Shown: positions 34,734-44,108 of the stretch, piece after piece
How positions within the stretch are numbered: position 1 is the stretch's first letter
Layout: every line of letters begins with the position of its first letter
Source of the DNA: Pseudomonas moorei
GTDB lineage: Bacteria > Pseudomonadota > Gammaproteobacteria > Pseudomonadales > Pseudomonadaceae
Assembly: GCF_008801475.1 (NCBI RefSeq)
Contig: NZ_VZPP01000011.1
Span: 219,486-283,485, forward strand
Direction of reading: 5' to 3'
Length of the DNA: 64,000 bases
The notes under the pieces: model-generated
What the model was told of the DNA's origin: nothing
Databases searched by the model: none
Seen by the model: only the letters and a program-made list of their open reading frames with translations
Position numbers and translations under genes: made by a program

Positions 34734-35999
34734 ATGTATTTGTTTCGTCTTGCCATGGCCAGCCTGGCTAACCGCCGCTTCACCGCGATCCTCACTGCGT
34801 TCGCCATCGCCCTGTCGGTCTGCCTGTTGTTGGCGGTAGAGCGGGTGCGCACCGAAGCCAAGGCCAGTTTCGCCAGTACCATCAGCGGCACCGACCTGAT
34901 CGTCGGTGCGCGCTCCGGCTCGGTCAACCTGTTGCTGTATTCGGTGTTCCGCATCGGCAACGCCACCAACAACATTCGTTGGGACAGCTTCGAACACTTC
35001 GCCAGCAACCCGAAAGTGAAGTGGGCGATCCCGATATCCCTGGGCGACTCGCACCGCGGTTATCGGGTGATGGGCACCACCGAGGCGTACTTCGAGCATT
35101 ACCAGTACGGCCGCCAGCAACACCTGGAACTGGCCGACGGTCGTGCCTTCGCCACCGACCCGTTCGAAGTGGTGCTGGGGGCCGAAGTGGCCGATGCACT
35201 GCACTACAAACTCGGCGACAAACTGGTCCTGGCCCATGGCGTCGCGGCGATCAGCCTGGTCAAGCACGACGACAAGCCCTTCACCGTGGTCGGCATTCTC
35301 AAGCGCACCGGCACCCCGGTGGACCGCACGCTGCACATCAGTCTTGGTGGTATGGAAGCCATTCACATCGATTGGCACAACGGCGTACCGGCCAGGGGTG
35401 AAGGTCGGGTCAGCGCCGATCAGGCGCGCAACATGGACCTGACGCCGCAAGCGATCACCGCGTTCATGCTGGGCCTCAACAACAAGATTTCGACCTTTGC
35501 CTTGCAGCGTGAAATCAACGAATTCCGCGGCGAACCCATGCTGGCGATCCTGCCGGGCGTGGCGTTGCAAGAGTTGTGGAGCTTGATGGGCACGGCGGAA
35601 AAAGCCTTGTTCGTGGTGTCGCTGTTCGTCGTGCTGACCGGATTGATCGGCATGCTCACGGCCATTCTCACCAGCCTCAACGAGCGTCGTCGCGAGATGG
35701 CGATCCTGCGTTCGGTGGGCGCGCGGCCGTGGCACATTGCAACGCTGCTGGTGCTGGAGGCGTTTGCCCTGGCGTTGTCCGGCGTGGTCGCCGGCGTGGC
35801 GCTGCTGTACCTGTGCATCGCCGCCGCCCAAGGTTATGTGCAAGCCAATTACGGCCTGTTTCTGCCGCTGTCCTGGCCGAGCGAATATGAATGGACGCTG
35901 CTCGGTGGCATTCTGCTCGCTGCGCTGCTGATGGGCAGCGTGCCGGCCTGGCGCGCTTATCGCCAATCCTTGGCCGATGGCCTGTCGATCCGTTTATGA
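34734..35999 (+). CDS. FtsX-like ABC permease (zinc-linked locus)
   Basis: A 421-residue permease with one N-terminal helix (FTAILTAFAIALSVCLLLAV), a large periplasmic domain, and three C-terminal helices (ALFVVSLFVVLTGLIGMLTAIL, LALSGVVAGVALLYLCIA, YEWTLLGGILLAALLMGSVPA). ERRREMAILRSVGA is the family motif. The ATG at 34734 starts right after the ATPase stop. MacB-type permeases work as mechanotransmission machines, which would suit lipoprotein or periplasmic-protein handling. Confidence 0.9.
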   Translation: MYLFRLAMASLANRRFTAILTAFAIALSVCLLLAVERVRTEAKASFASTISGTDLIVGARSGSVNLLLYSVFRIGNATNNIRWDSFEHFASNPKVKWAIPISLGDSHRGYRVMGTTEAYFEHYQYGRQQHLELADGRAFATDPFEVVLGAEVADALHYKLGDKLVLAHGVAAISLVKHDDKPFTVVGILKRTGTPVDRTLHISLGGMEAIHIDWHNGVPARGEGRVSADQARNMDLTPQAITAFMLGLNNKISTFALQREINEFRGEPMLAILPGVALQELWSLMGTAEKALFVVSLFVVLTGLIGMLTAILTSLNERRREMAILRSVGARPWHIATLLVLEAFALALSGVVAGVALLYLCIAAAQGYVQANYGLFLPLSWPSEYEWTLLGGILLAALLMGSVPAWRAYRQSLADGLSIRL

Positions 36000-36010
36000 G
36001 GACGTTGAAA

Positions 36011-36529
36011 ATGCCCCGCGCCCTGCTTGCGCTGTTGATGCTGGTCGCCCTGCCCCTATGGGCGGCCGAGCCGAAAGAGCTGACCTGGCCGGAAATGATC
36101 CCGCCGGACGCCCCGGCGCAAGTGCCGAACATGAAGCCACTGCACGACCTGTCGCAGATGAGCAGCACACTGTCCGCCGAATCAGCGCCCGCAGCCAAGC
36201 AGGAAATGCCCAACGCGCCGGTAGTGAAAGCCCTCGATGGGCAGCGCATTCGTTTGCCGGGTTACATCGTGCCGCTGGAAGTGAGCGAGGAAGGACGCAC
36301 CACGGAGTTTTTGCTGGTGCCGTATTTCGGCGCCTGCATCCACGTGCCGCCACCGCCATCGAACCAGATCGTGCACGTCAAAAGTGAAGTCGGGGTAAAG
36401 CTGGACGAGTTGTACCAACCGTACTGGATCGAAGGAGCAATGCAGGTCAAACCGTCCACCAGCGAATTGGCGGATGCCGGGTATCAGATGGAGGCGGAAA
36501 AGATTTACGTGTATGAATTGCCGGAGTGA
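36011..36529 (+). CDS. DUF3299 periplasmic protein (zinc-linked locus)
   Basis: About 172 residues with signal peptide MPRALLALLMLVALPLWAAE and a DUF3299 domain (GQRIRLPGYIVPLEV, FLLVPYFGACIHVPPPPSNQ, YQPYWIEGAMQ). The cysteine-histidine ACIHVPPPP segment could bind metal. The start at 36011 has GAGGA in front; an ATG at 35996 overlapping the permease stop is the alternative. Last gene of the zinc-linked group. Confidence 0.85.
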   Translation: MPRALLALLMLVALPLWAAEPKELTWPEMIPPDAPAQVPNMKPLHDLSQMSSTLSAESAPAAKQEMPNAPVVKALDGQRIRLPGYIVPLEVSEEGRTTEFLLVPYFGACIHVPPPPSNQIVHVKSEVGVKLDELYQPYWIEGAMQVKPSTSELADAGYQMEAEKIYVYELPE

Positions 36530-36562
36530 GTCCGCTGTTTTTTGCGTTGTCAGATCATCCGC

Positions 36563-36628
36563 CATCGCGGGCAAGCCCGCTCCCACAGGGAATCGCGCAA
36601 CCCTGTGGGAGCGAGCCTGCTCGCGAAG
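36563..36628. repeat. Inverted REP pair (REPIN)
   Basis: ATCGCGGGCAAGCCCGCTCC followed by TGTGGGAGCGAGCCTGCTCG in inverted arrangement, upstream of the oprG regulatory region. The two arms belong to slightly different REP variants (GGGCAAGCCC versus GAGCAGGCTC). Confidence 0.85.
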
Positions 36629-36672
36629 AGGCCCGCAAAATCGCCCACAAAATTGCGCACACCCCACTTTCA

Positions 36673-36714
36673 TTGAGCTGAGTCAAAAGACGAAATCAAA
36701 CGGCTGTTTACCAT
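36673..36714 (+). promoter_or_regulatory. oprG: Candidate Anr-type box and promoter of oprG
   Basis: TTGAGCTGAGTCAA (36673-36686) matches the FNR/Anr consensus TTGAT-N4-ATCAA except one base in each half. A weak -10 (TTTACCAT, about 36707-36714) sits where a class II Anr promoter would need it. OprG is an Anr-dependent gene in P. aeruginosa. Confidence 0.45.
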
Positions 36715-36751
36715 TGGACATCAAACATTTTTAACGTCCTCTGGAGCCCCC

Positions 36752-37450
36752 ATGAACAAGTCCTTGCTCAGCGTCGCGCTGTGTTCCCTAGCGCTCGCCG
36801 CCCCGCTCGCCCACGCCCACGAAGCCGGTGACATCATCCTTCGTGCCGGTGCAATCACCGTTAACCCGAAAGACGACAGCTCCAGCGTAAAGGTCGATCA
36901 AGGCCCATTGGCGGGTACCGATCTGGGTGGCAAGGCGACCATGAACAGCGACACGCAACTGGGCTTGAACTTCGCCTACATGTTCACCAGCAACTGGGGG
37001 ATCGAGTTGCTCGCGGCGACGCCGTTCGAGCATGACGTCAAACTCAAGGGCACTGCCCTGGGCGCGGCGAATGGCAAACTCGGCTCGCTGAAACACCTGC
37101 CACCGACCCTCAGCGTTGTGTACTACCCGCTGGACGCAAAGTCCGTATTCCAGCCTTACGTCGGTGCCGGTATCAACTACACCTGGATCTATGACGAGCA
37201 CGTCAGCAGCCAGGCCCAGGCCAACGGCTTCAGCAATTTCAAGGCGGATAACTCCTGGGGCATGGCGTTCCAGGTCGGTGCGGATTACATGCTTACCGAC
37301 AACATCATGCTCAACGCCCAGATGCGCTACATCGACATCGACACCCGCGCGACCGTGGAAAACGACGCCGTGGCACCGGGCACCCGCGCCCGCGTCAATG
37401 TGGATGTGGACCCGTTCATCTACATGGTGGGCCTGGGTTACAAGTTCTAA
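36752..37450 (+). CDS. oprG: OprG/OmpW family outer-membrane protein
   Basis: A 232-residue eight-stranded barrel with signal peptide MNKSLLSVALCSLALAAPLAHAH and OmpW hallmarks: EAGDIILRAGAITVNPKDDSS, LGLNFAYMFTSNWGIELLAA, LKHLPPTLSVVYYPLD, FQPYVGAGINYTWIYDE and a C-terminal PFIYMVGLGYKF ending in the typical aromatic residue. OprG/OmpW barrels let small hydrophobic molecules diffuse laterally. Followed by a strong shared terminator. Confidence 0.95.
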   Translation: MNKSLLSVALCSLALAAPLAHAHEAGDIILRAGAITVNPKDDSSSVKVDQGPLAGTDLGGKATMNSDTQLGLNFAYMFTSNWGIELLAATPFEHDVKLKGTALGAANGKLGSLKHLPPTLSVVYYPLDAKSVFQPYVGAGINYTWIYDEHVSSQAQANGFSNFKADNSWGMAFQVGADYMLTDNIMLNAQMRYIDIDTRATVENDAVAPGTRARVNVDVDPFIYMVGLGYKF

Positions 37451-37543
37451 AGGATGTTCACGTGGTGGTGAACCTGGCTTGTGTGGTGAAGGGGCTCGCC
37501 CCTCGCCACAGGAAATACATCGCCCCAGAAGCGATATCCGGGC

Positions 37544-37579
37544 CACAAAAAAGGCGCCTTCCAAGGCGCCTTTTTTGTG
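37544..37579. terminator. Bidirectional terminator between oprG and the epimerase gene
   Basis: A near-perfect palindrome: CACAAAAAAGGCGCC-TTCCAA-GGCGCCTTTTTTGTG. A-run on the left and T-run on the right serve both converging transcripts. Confidence 0.93.
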
Positions 37580-37591
37580 CTCGCAAGAATC

Positions 37592-38521
37592 TCAGCGCCC
37601 CAACAACCGCGCCAGCCCGACACTCAACGGTGTCTGTTGCGGGCGGGTAAAACGCTCCAGCAGACGCTGGTTATTGGCCCGTGAATGGCGGATGTCACCG
37701 GAACGCGCCTGGCCATAGCTCACCGGCGGCAGCTTGCCGACCACCGTCTCGAGCGCCGTCAGCATCTGCTTGAGACTGGTCGCCTGGTTCCAGCCGACAT
37801 TGACCGCCCCGACTTCCACCTGAGGCTTCTCGATACTTTGCACCAGCAGGCCGACCAGATCCTCGACGTAGACAAAATCACGTGTCTGCTCACCGTCGCC
37901 AAACACCGTGATCGGCAGGCCGTTCTGCGCGCGCTCGCTGAAAATGCTGATCACCCCGGAATACGGCGAGGACGGATCCTGACGCGGGCCGAAGATGTTG
38001 AAGAAGCGGAAAATCACCGGCTCCAGTCCGTGCTGGCGTCGATAGAAATCGAAGTAATGTTCGCTGGCCAGTTTGTCCGCGGCGTAAGGGGTCAATGGCG
38101 CCTTGGGCGTGTCTTCATCGATTGACTCACCTTCGCCATTGTTGCCGTACACCGCCGCGCTGGAGGCGAACAGCACTCGCTTGACACCCGCCTGACGCAT
38201 GGCTTCGCAGACATTCAGCGAACCGATGAAATTGCTCTGGTGCGTTTTCACCGGGTCGTCCACCGAGGCCTGCACCGACGCCACTGCCGCCAGGTGCGCC
38301 ACGGCGCTGCAACCGACCATAGCCCGGGCCACCAGCGCGGCATCGGCGACATCACCGACGATCAACTCGATATCGGGATTATCCAGTGGCAGATTGCTGC
38401 GCTTGCCGGTCGACAGGTCATCGAGCACCCGCACCTTATGCCCGGTGGCGAGTAAGGCATCGGCCAGGTGCGAACCAATGAAACCGGCACCGCCGGTGAT
38501 TAAAACGGGGCCTTCAGCCAT
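37592..38521 (-). CDS. NAD-dependent epimerase/dehydratase, extended SDR
   Basis: A 309-residue extended short-chain dehydrogenase: dinucleotide motif ITGGAGFIGSHLADALL, VRVLDDLSTGKRSN, and the catalytic S/YxxxK (ASSAAVYG ... PYAADKLASEHYF). GDGEQTRDFVYVEDL is typical of UDP-sugar epimerases. It likely acts on a nucleotide sugar such as UDP-glucose or UDP-GlcNAc for surface polysaccharide; the substrate is unknown. Start ATG at 38521; it overlaps the upstream gene by 8 bp and ends at the shared terminator. Confidence 0.88.
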   Translation of the reverse strand: MAEGPVLITGGAGFIGSHLADALLATGHKVRVLDDLSTGKRSNLPLDNPDIELIVGDVADAALVARAMVGCSAVAHLAAVASVQASVDDPVKTHQSNFIGSLNVCEAMRQAGVKRVLFASSAAVYGNNGEGESIDEDTPKAPLTPYAADKLASEHYFDFYRRQHGLEPVIFRFFNIFGPRQDPSSPYSGVISIFSERAQNGLPITVFGDGEQTRDFVYVEDLVGLLVQSIEKPQVEVGAVNVGWNQATSLKQMLTALETVVGKLPPVSYGQARSGDIRHSRANNQRLLERFTRPQQTPLSVGLARLLGR

Positions 38522-39398
38522 GGCGATAGAACCTGTCGAGTAGGCCCGGAAGGGCCGCACGCCAGGCGCGTGGCTTGATCCCGAACGTGTGCAGAATTTT
38601 CTTGCAGGCCAGCACCGCGTGTTGCGGCTCTTCGGCGGCGTCCGGTCGCGCGGCGTGAGCCTGGGCGGTCGGTGCTTCGATGGCCAGCGGATGCAGGGCG
38701 CGTGCTTCGGTGAGAATTGCCTGGCCCAGGGCCAGCGGCGTGGTCGCTTCATGCCCGGCGTAGTGGTAGGTGCCCCACAATGGCGCCGCGCAGTCGAGCT
38801 GTTTGAGTACGGAAATGATCACCCGGGCGGCGTCATCCACCGGGGTCGGATTGCCCCGGCGATCGTCGGCCATCAACAGCTCTTCGGGACGTTCGGCCCG
38901 CTCGAGAAAACGCCCCAGTGTGCCCTCGGGGCTGTCATCGAGCAGCCAGCCGAAACGCAGCAATACGTGCTGCGGGCACGTGGCGCGCACACTTTGTTCG
39001 ATGCGCCACAATGCCTGACCACGCAGGCCCAGCGGCACCGGTTCATCTTTTTCGCTATAGGCGGTTGCCCGGGAGCCATCGAACACGCGATAGCTCGAAG
39101 GTTGCAGCAGGACGATGTTGTGGTGCTGGCACAGTTCGGCCAGGCGCTCGATCGCCCGCTCCTGCGCGGCCAGACGCTGCTCGCTGACCGTCTCCGCCTG
39201 AAACCAGTCGAAGTAGTAGGCGAGGTTGATCAGCGCGTCCGGGCGGGTGTCGTCGAGCAGTTGCGTCAGGCTCGCGGCATCCCAGCCGTCTTGCGGTGGG
39301 CGGGGGGCGAGGAAACCGATGTCTTCTTCCGCACCGAGGCGAATCAGCGCCTGCCCAAGGGCATTTCCGCCGCCCAGTAACATAAGGCGCATTCGCAT
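38514..39398 (-). CDS. RmlD-like sugar-nucleotide SDR protein
   Basis: A 294-residue protein of the RmlD/SDR superfamily. The N-terminal LMLLGGGNALGQALIRLG is a nucleotide-binding loop with a modified glycine pattern, followed by LINLAYYFDWFQ and LLQPSSYRVFDG. The usual YxxxK catalytic motif is not clear; SEKDEPVPLGLRGQALWRIE sits in that place. It may therefore be a reductase-like or regulatory partner of the coupled epimerase. Start chosen at 39398 (ATG); 39392 is equally possible. Coupled by an 8-bp overlap. Confidence 0.78.
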   Translation of the reverse strand: MRMRLMLLGGGNALGQALIRLGAEEDIGFLAPRPPQDGWDAASLTQLLDDTRPDALINLAYYFDWFQAETVSEQRLAAQERAIERLAELCQHHNIVLLQPSSYRVFDGSRATAYSEKDEPVPLGLRGQALWRIEQSVRATCPQHVLLRFGWLLDDSPEGTLGRFLERAERPEELLMADDRRGNPTPVDDAARVIISVLKQLDCAAPLWGTYHYAGHEATTPLALGQAILTEARALHPLAIEAPTAQAHAARPDAAEEPQHAVLACKKILHTFGIKPRAWRAALPGLLDRFYRHG

Positions 39399-39558
39399 AG
39401 AGTCAGCAGGCCCAGTCTGATTGGAACGAGGGTTTGTCGACAGCGCTCGCGAGCGGTGTCGTTGAAAGTAGCCAGAATCGTTGCATTTTGCGGGTTTAGT
39501 GCGCAACCGTCATCCGTAAAGTGTAGATGTGCGGGAATTGTGGTGCCTTCGCCAGCCC

Positions 39559-39635
39559 CATCGCGAGCAGGCTCGCTCCCAAATGGGATTTGCGGTGTAC
39601 TCCAATGCATTGTGGGAGCGAGCCTGCTCGCGATA
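39559..39635. repeat. Inverted REP pair (REPIN)
   Basis: TCGCGAGCAGGCTCGCTCCC and inverted TGTGGGAGCGAGCCTGCTCG. It lies in the 308-bp gap before lhr; the rest of that gap shows no gene. Confidence 0.9.
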
Positions 39636-39706
39636 AGGCCCTAAGACTCAACGAAGGTCTTGAGCGGTACTTGCATCTTACGCCCCCCACCCGCATAAAT
39701 TGTTGC

Positions 39707-42700
39707 ATGAACCTGCCCATCCCCGCAGACAGTGCCCTGAACGGCTTCCACCCCGCCGTCAGCGCCTGGTTCAGCAAGACCTTCGCGACGGTGACCGCCG
39801 CCCAGGCCCGGGCGTGGCCGTTGATCCGCCAGCGTCGCTCGACCCTGATCGCCGCGCCCACGGGTTCCGGCAAGACCCTCACCGCGTTCCTCGCCGTGAT
39901 CGACGACCTGGTGCACCGTGGCCTGGCCCAGTCCGAAGGCCTGCCGGACGAAACCCTGGTGGTCTACGTCTCGCCGCTCAAGGCACTGTCCAACGATATC
40001 CGCATCAACCTGCAAGACCCGCTGGCCGGGATCACCGAACAGTTGCGCGTGCTGGGCTTGCCCGAACTGCAGATCACGACGGCCGTGCGCACCGGCGACA
40101 CGCCGCAAAAAGAGCGCTCGGCGATGCGCAAGACGGCGCCGCACATTCTGGTCACCACCCCGGAGTCGCTCTACGTGCTGCTCGGTTCCGATTCGGGCCG
40201 GCAAATGCTCGGCACCACACGCACGGTGATCGTCGATGAGATCCACGCCATCGCCGCCAGTAAACGCGGCAGCCACCTGGCCCTGAGCCTGGAACGCCTG
40301 CAAGCGCTCTGCGCCGAGCCACTGGTGCGCATCGGCCTGTCCGCCACGCAGAAACCCATCGAAGCGGTGTCGCGCTTCCTGGTGGGCCGTGACCGACCGT
40401 GCGAGATCATCGACATCGGCCACGCCCGCCCACGGGACCTGGATATCGAAGTACCGCCGGTGCCGTTGTCAGCAGTGATGGCCAACGATGTCTGGGAACT
40501 GGTGTACGACCGCCTCGCCGCCCTCGCCCGCGAACACCGGACCACGCTGATTTTCGTCAACACCCGGCGCCTGGCCGAACGTCTGAGCCGCCACTTGAGC
40601 GAACGCCTGGGCAAGGACGCCGTGGCCGCCCACCACGGCAGCCTGGCCAAGGAGTTTCGCCTGGATGCCGAGCAACGGCTCAAGCGCGGCGAGTTACAGG
40701 TGCTGATCGCCACGGCGTCGCTGGAATTGGGGATCGACATTGGCGACGTCGACCTGGTCTGCCAGATCGCCTCGCCGCGCTCGATTTCGGCTTTTCTGCA
40801 ACGGGTCGGTCGTTCCGGGCACCAGGTCGGCGGCACCCCCAAGGGCCGTTTGTTCGCCACCACCCGCGACGACCTGATCGAATGCGCCGCCCTGCTCGAC
40901 TGCGTACGCCGGGGCGAACTCGATACCCTGCAAATCCCCGAGGCTCCGCTGGACGTGCTGGCCCAGCAGATCATCGCCGAAGTCAGTTGCCAGGAATGGC
41001 CGGAGGACGCGCTGCTGGCGCAGTTCCGCCAAGCCTCGCCCTACGCCGCGCTCGACGACAAACATTATCAGGCGCTGCTGCGGATGCTCGCCGAGGGCTA
41101 CAACGGTCGCCAGGGTATCCGCAGCGCTTACCTGCACCGCGATGCAGTGACCCGAAGCCTGCGCGGTCGCCGGGGCGCCAAGCTGACGGCCGTGACCAGC
41201 GGCGGGACCATTCCGGACAACGCCGACTACAGCGTGCTGCTGGAGCCGCAAGGGTTGAACATCGGCAGCGTCAACGAAGACTTCGCGGTGGAAAGCATCG
41301 CTGGCGACGTCTTTCAGCTGGGCAATACGTCGTACCGGATCCTGCGGGTCGAGACCGGCAAGGTCCGGGTCGAGGATGCCCAGGGGCAGCCGCCGACCAT
41401 ACCGTTCTGGCTCGGTGAAGCGCCGGGGCGCAGCGCGGAACTGTCGTTTGCCGTCGCGCGCCTGCAAGCGCAACTCGATGAACGGCTCGGTGCCACGCCG
41501 GGCAACTTGCAGCCGAGTCTCGACTGGCTGACGCAGACGCTCGGCCTGAACCTGGCCAGCGCCGAACAACTGGTGGAATACCTGGCCCGCGCGCGCCAGG
41601 CCTTCGGCGCCCTGCCCTCGCAAGACACGCTGCTGATGGAACGGTTTTTCGACGAGTCCGGCGGCACGCAACTGATCATCCACACGCCATTCGGCAGCCG
41701 CATCAACCGCGCCTGGGGCCTGGCCCTGCGCAAGCGTTTCTGCCGCACCTTCAACTTCGAATTGCAGGCCGCCGCCAGTGAAGACGCCATCGTGCTGTCG
41801 CTGTCCACCAGCCACAGCTTTGAGCTGGATGACGTGTGGCGTTACCTGCACAGCAACAGCGCCGAGCACACGCTGATTCAAGCCGTCCTCGATGCGCCGC
41901 TGTTCGGCGTGCGCTGGCGCTGGAATGCCGGGGTGGCGCTGGCGTTGCCACGCTATACCGGCGGGCGAAAAGTCCCGCCGCAGATCCAGCGGATGAAGAG
42001 CGAAGACCTGATCGCCAGCGTGTTTCCCGATCAGATCGCCTGCTTGGAGAACCTCGTCGGCGAGCGGGACATTCCCGACCATCCGCTGGTGGAACAAACC
42101 CTCGACGATTGCCTGCACGAAGCCATGGACAGCGAAGGCTGGCTTGCACTGTTGCGACGCATGGAGCGCGGCGAGATCCGGCTGATCAGTCGCGACCTGC
42201 CGGCGCCCTCGCCATTGGCGGCGGAGATTCTCAGCGCCCGCCCCTACACCTTTCTCGACGATGCGCCGCTGGAAGAACGCCGCACACAAGCGGTGCTCAA
42301 CCGCCGCTGGAGCGATCCGGAATCGACCGACGACCTCGGCGCGCTGGACGCCGAAGCGATTGCCGCCGTGCGCGAAGAAGCCTGGCCGGCCCCCAATGGT
42401 ATCGATGAGATGCATGAGGCTTTGATGAGCCTGGCGTGCATCACCGAGGCTGAAGCCAAAGCCACCCCGAACTGGCTCGACTGGCTCAACACCCTGGCCG
42501 ATAGCGGCCGCGCCTGCCGCCTCGACTCGTCGCTGTGGCTGGCACGGGAACGGCTGACCTGCCTGCGGGCGATTTATCCACAGGCTGATTGGCTGCCGGC
42601 ACTGGAGGCGCTGCCGGGGTTCGATGAAGACTGGGACGCGGACGATGCGGTGCTCGAAGTCATCCGCGCCCGACTCAGTGCTTTTGGCCCGTTGCCGTTG

Positions 42701-44020
42701 AAGGCGATTGCCGATCCGCTTGGCTTGCCCGCAACACAGGTCGCCCAGGCACTGGCGCAGCTGGAACGCGAAGGTTATGTGCTGCGCGGCCGCTTCACGC
42801 CGGGCGCGACCGAGGAACAATGGTGCGAGCGTCATTTGCTGGCGAGGATTCATCGCTACACGGTCAAGCGCCTGCGTCGGGAAATCGAGCCGGTGGCGTT
42901 GCAGGATTTCATGAGGTTTCTGTTCGACTGGCAGCACTTGTCCAGCGCCACTCAGGGCCAGGGCAGTGCGGTGTTGCCGACGATCATCGCGCAGCTCGAG
43001 GGCTACCCTGGCGCCGCATCAGCCTGGGACAGCGACCTGCTGCCGGCACGCCTCAAGGACTATGCACCGAGCTGGCTGGATGATCTGTGCCGCAGCGGCA
43101 AACTGGTCTGGACCCGCCTCAACGCGCGCCACAAAAGCGCCGGCACCGCACTGCGCAGCACGCCGATTCTGTTGTTGCCGCGCAATCGGGTCGGTCTCTG
43201 GAGCGACTTGACCGAGCAAACGCCCATCAGCGAGCTGTCGCCAAAAACGCAAAAGGTCCATGCCGCACTCAGTCAGCACGGCGCACTGTTTTTCGATGAA
43301 TTGATTCACGAGGCCCACCTGCTGCGCTCGGAGCTGGAAATCGCCTTGCAAGAGCTGGTGGGCGCCGGCCTGGTGAACGCCGACAGCTTCGCTGGCCTGC
43401 GGGCACTGATCACGCCGGCCAGCAAACGCCTGAACCGCAGCAGCCGTCGCGGGCGCGGCGCGTTTGTCGGTGGTATGGACGATGCCGGACGTTGGGCACT
43501 GTTACGGCGCGGGGCTGTCACGCCAGTTGTGGATAACAAGCGGCCGTCAGTCACGCCTGCCGAGACCCTGGAACACATCGCCATGACCCTGCTGCGTCGT
43601 TATGGCGTGGTGTTCTGGCGCTTGCTGGAGCGCGAGGCCGATTGGTTGCCGAGCTGGCGCGAATTGCTGCGCACCTTCCATCGACTGGAAGCGCGGGGAG
43701 AGATTCGCGGTGGACGCTTTGTCAGTGGCCTGGCGGGCGAGCAATTCGCCCTGCCCGAGGCGATTGCGCTGCTGCGCGAAGTCCGGCGCCGGCCCCATGA
43801 CGGCAGCTTGATCGCAGTGTGCGGCGTCGACCCCTTGAACCTCGCCGGCACCCTGCTGCCCGGCCCCAAAGTACCGGCACTGGCGAGCAATCGACTGGTG
43901 TACCGCGACGGTTTGCCGGCCGCGGCCGAGATCGCCGGCAAACCGTATTTCTGGCTGGAACTGGATCAACGGGCCATGACTGAAGTGCGCAATCGGCTGA
44001 TCCAGCACAATCCCCTGTAG
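39707..44020 (+). CDS. lhr: Large helicase-related protein Lhr, DEAD/DEAH superfamily 2
   Basis: A 1437-residue protein of the long Lhr class (E. coli Lhr is about 1540). The superfamily 2 core comes first: Walker A APTGSGKT at 50-57, DEIH box near 177 (VDEIHAIAASKRGSHLALSL), SAT in LSATQKP, and motif VI QRVGRSGHQVGG. The long C-terminal part has the winged-helix and beta-barrel domains of Lhr and an Lhr-CTD region, which in E. coli has uracil-DNA glycosylase activity. It is a 3'-5' DNA helicase implicated in repair. The ATG at 39707 precedes MNLPIPADSALNGFHP; upstream ORF extension runs through the REPIN. Confidence 0.93.
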   Translation: MNLPIPADSALNGFHPAVSAWFSKTFATVTAAQARAWPLIRQRRSTLIAAPTGSGKTLTAFLAVIDDLVHRGLAQSEGLPDETLVVYVSPLKALSNDIRINLQDPLAGITEQLRVLGLPELQITTAVRTGDTPQKERSAMRKTAPHILVTTPESLYVLLGSDSGRQMLGTTRTVIVDEIHAIAASKRGSHLALSLERLQALCAEPLVRIGLSATQKPIEAVSRFLVGRDRPCEIIDIGHARPRDLDIEVPPVPLSAVMANDVWELVYDRLAALAREHRTTLIFVNTRRLAERLSRHLSERLGKDAVAAHHGSLAKEFRLDAEQRLKRGELQVLIATASLELGIDIGDVDLVCQIASPRSISAFLQRVGRSGHQVGGTPKGRLFATTRDDLIECAALLDCVRRGELDTLQIPEAPLDVLAQQIIAEVSCQEWPEDALLAQFRQASPYAALDDKHYQALLRMLAEGYNGRQGIRSAYLHRDAVTRSLRGRRGAKLTAVTSGGTIPDNADYSVLLEPQGLNIGSVNEDFAVESIAGDVFQLGNTSYRILRVETGKVRVEDAQGQPPTIPFWLGEAPGRSAELSFAVARLQAQLDERLGATPGNLQPSLDWLTQTLGLNLASAEQLVEYLARARQAFGALPSQDTLLMERFFDESGGTQLIIHTPFGSRINRAWGLALRKRFCRTFNFELQAAASEDAIVLSLSTSHSFELDDVWRYLHSNSAEHTLIQAVLDAPLFGVRWRWNAGVALALPRYTGGRKVPPQIQRMKSEDLIASVFPDQIACLENLVGERDIPDHPLVEQTLDDCLHEAMDSEGWLALLRRMERGEIRLISRDLPAPSPLAAEILSARPYTFLDDAPLEERRTQAVLNRRWSDPESTDDLGALDAEAIAAVREEAWPAPNGIDEMHEALMSLACITEAEAKATPNWLDWLNTLADSGRACRLDSSLWLARERLTCLRAIYPQADWLPALEALPGFDEDWDADDAVLEVIRARLSAFGPLPLKAIADPLGLPATQVAQALAQLEREGYVLRGRFTPGATEEQWCERHLLARIHRYTVKRLRREIEPVALQDFMRFLFDWQHLSSATQGQGSAVLPTIIAQLEGYPGAASAWDSDLLPARLKDYAPSWLDDLCRSGKLVWTRLNARHKSAGTALRSTPILLLPRNRVGLWSDLTEQTPISELSPKTQKVHAALSQHGALFFDELIHEAHLLRSELEIALQELVGAGLVNADSFAGLRALITPASKRLNRSSRRGRGAFVGGMDDAGRWALLRRGAVTPVVDNKRPSVTPAETLEHIAMTLLRRYGVVFWRLLEREADWLPSWRELLRTFHRLEARGEIRGGRFVSGLAGEQFALPEAIALLREVRRRPHDGSLIAVCGVDPLNLAGTLLPGPKVPALASNRLVYRDGLPAAAEIAGKPYFWLELDQRAMTEVRNRLIQHNPL

Positions 44021-44099
44021 CTGGCTTGCCAGCGATGGCGCCGGCAAATCCAACATTGATTCGACTGACATACCGCAATCGCTGGCAAGCCAGCTCCAG
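44015..44099. repeat. Inverted REP pair, variant class
   Basis: CTGTAGCTGGCTTGCCAGCGATGGCG and inverted ATCGCTGGCAAGCCAGCTCC. The core GCTGGCTTGCCAGC differs from the GAGC-type REPs elsewhere in the window, so it is a separate REP subtype. It overlaps the lhr stop codon. Confidence 0.85.
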
Positions 44100-44108
44100 A
44101 TTGAGGTG

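Noticed and set aside
40694..42937. 747-codon open frame on the minus strand inside lhr
   Set aside because: Antisense shadow of a GC-rich helicase gene with no domain or start signal.
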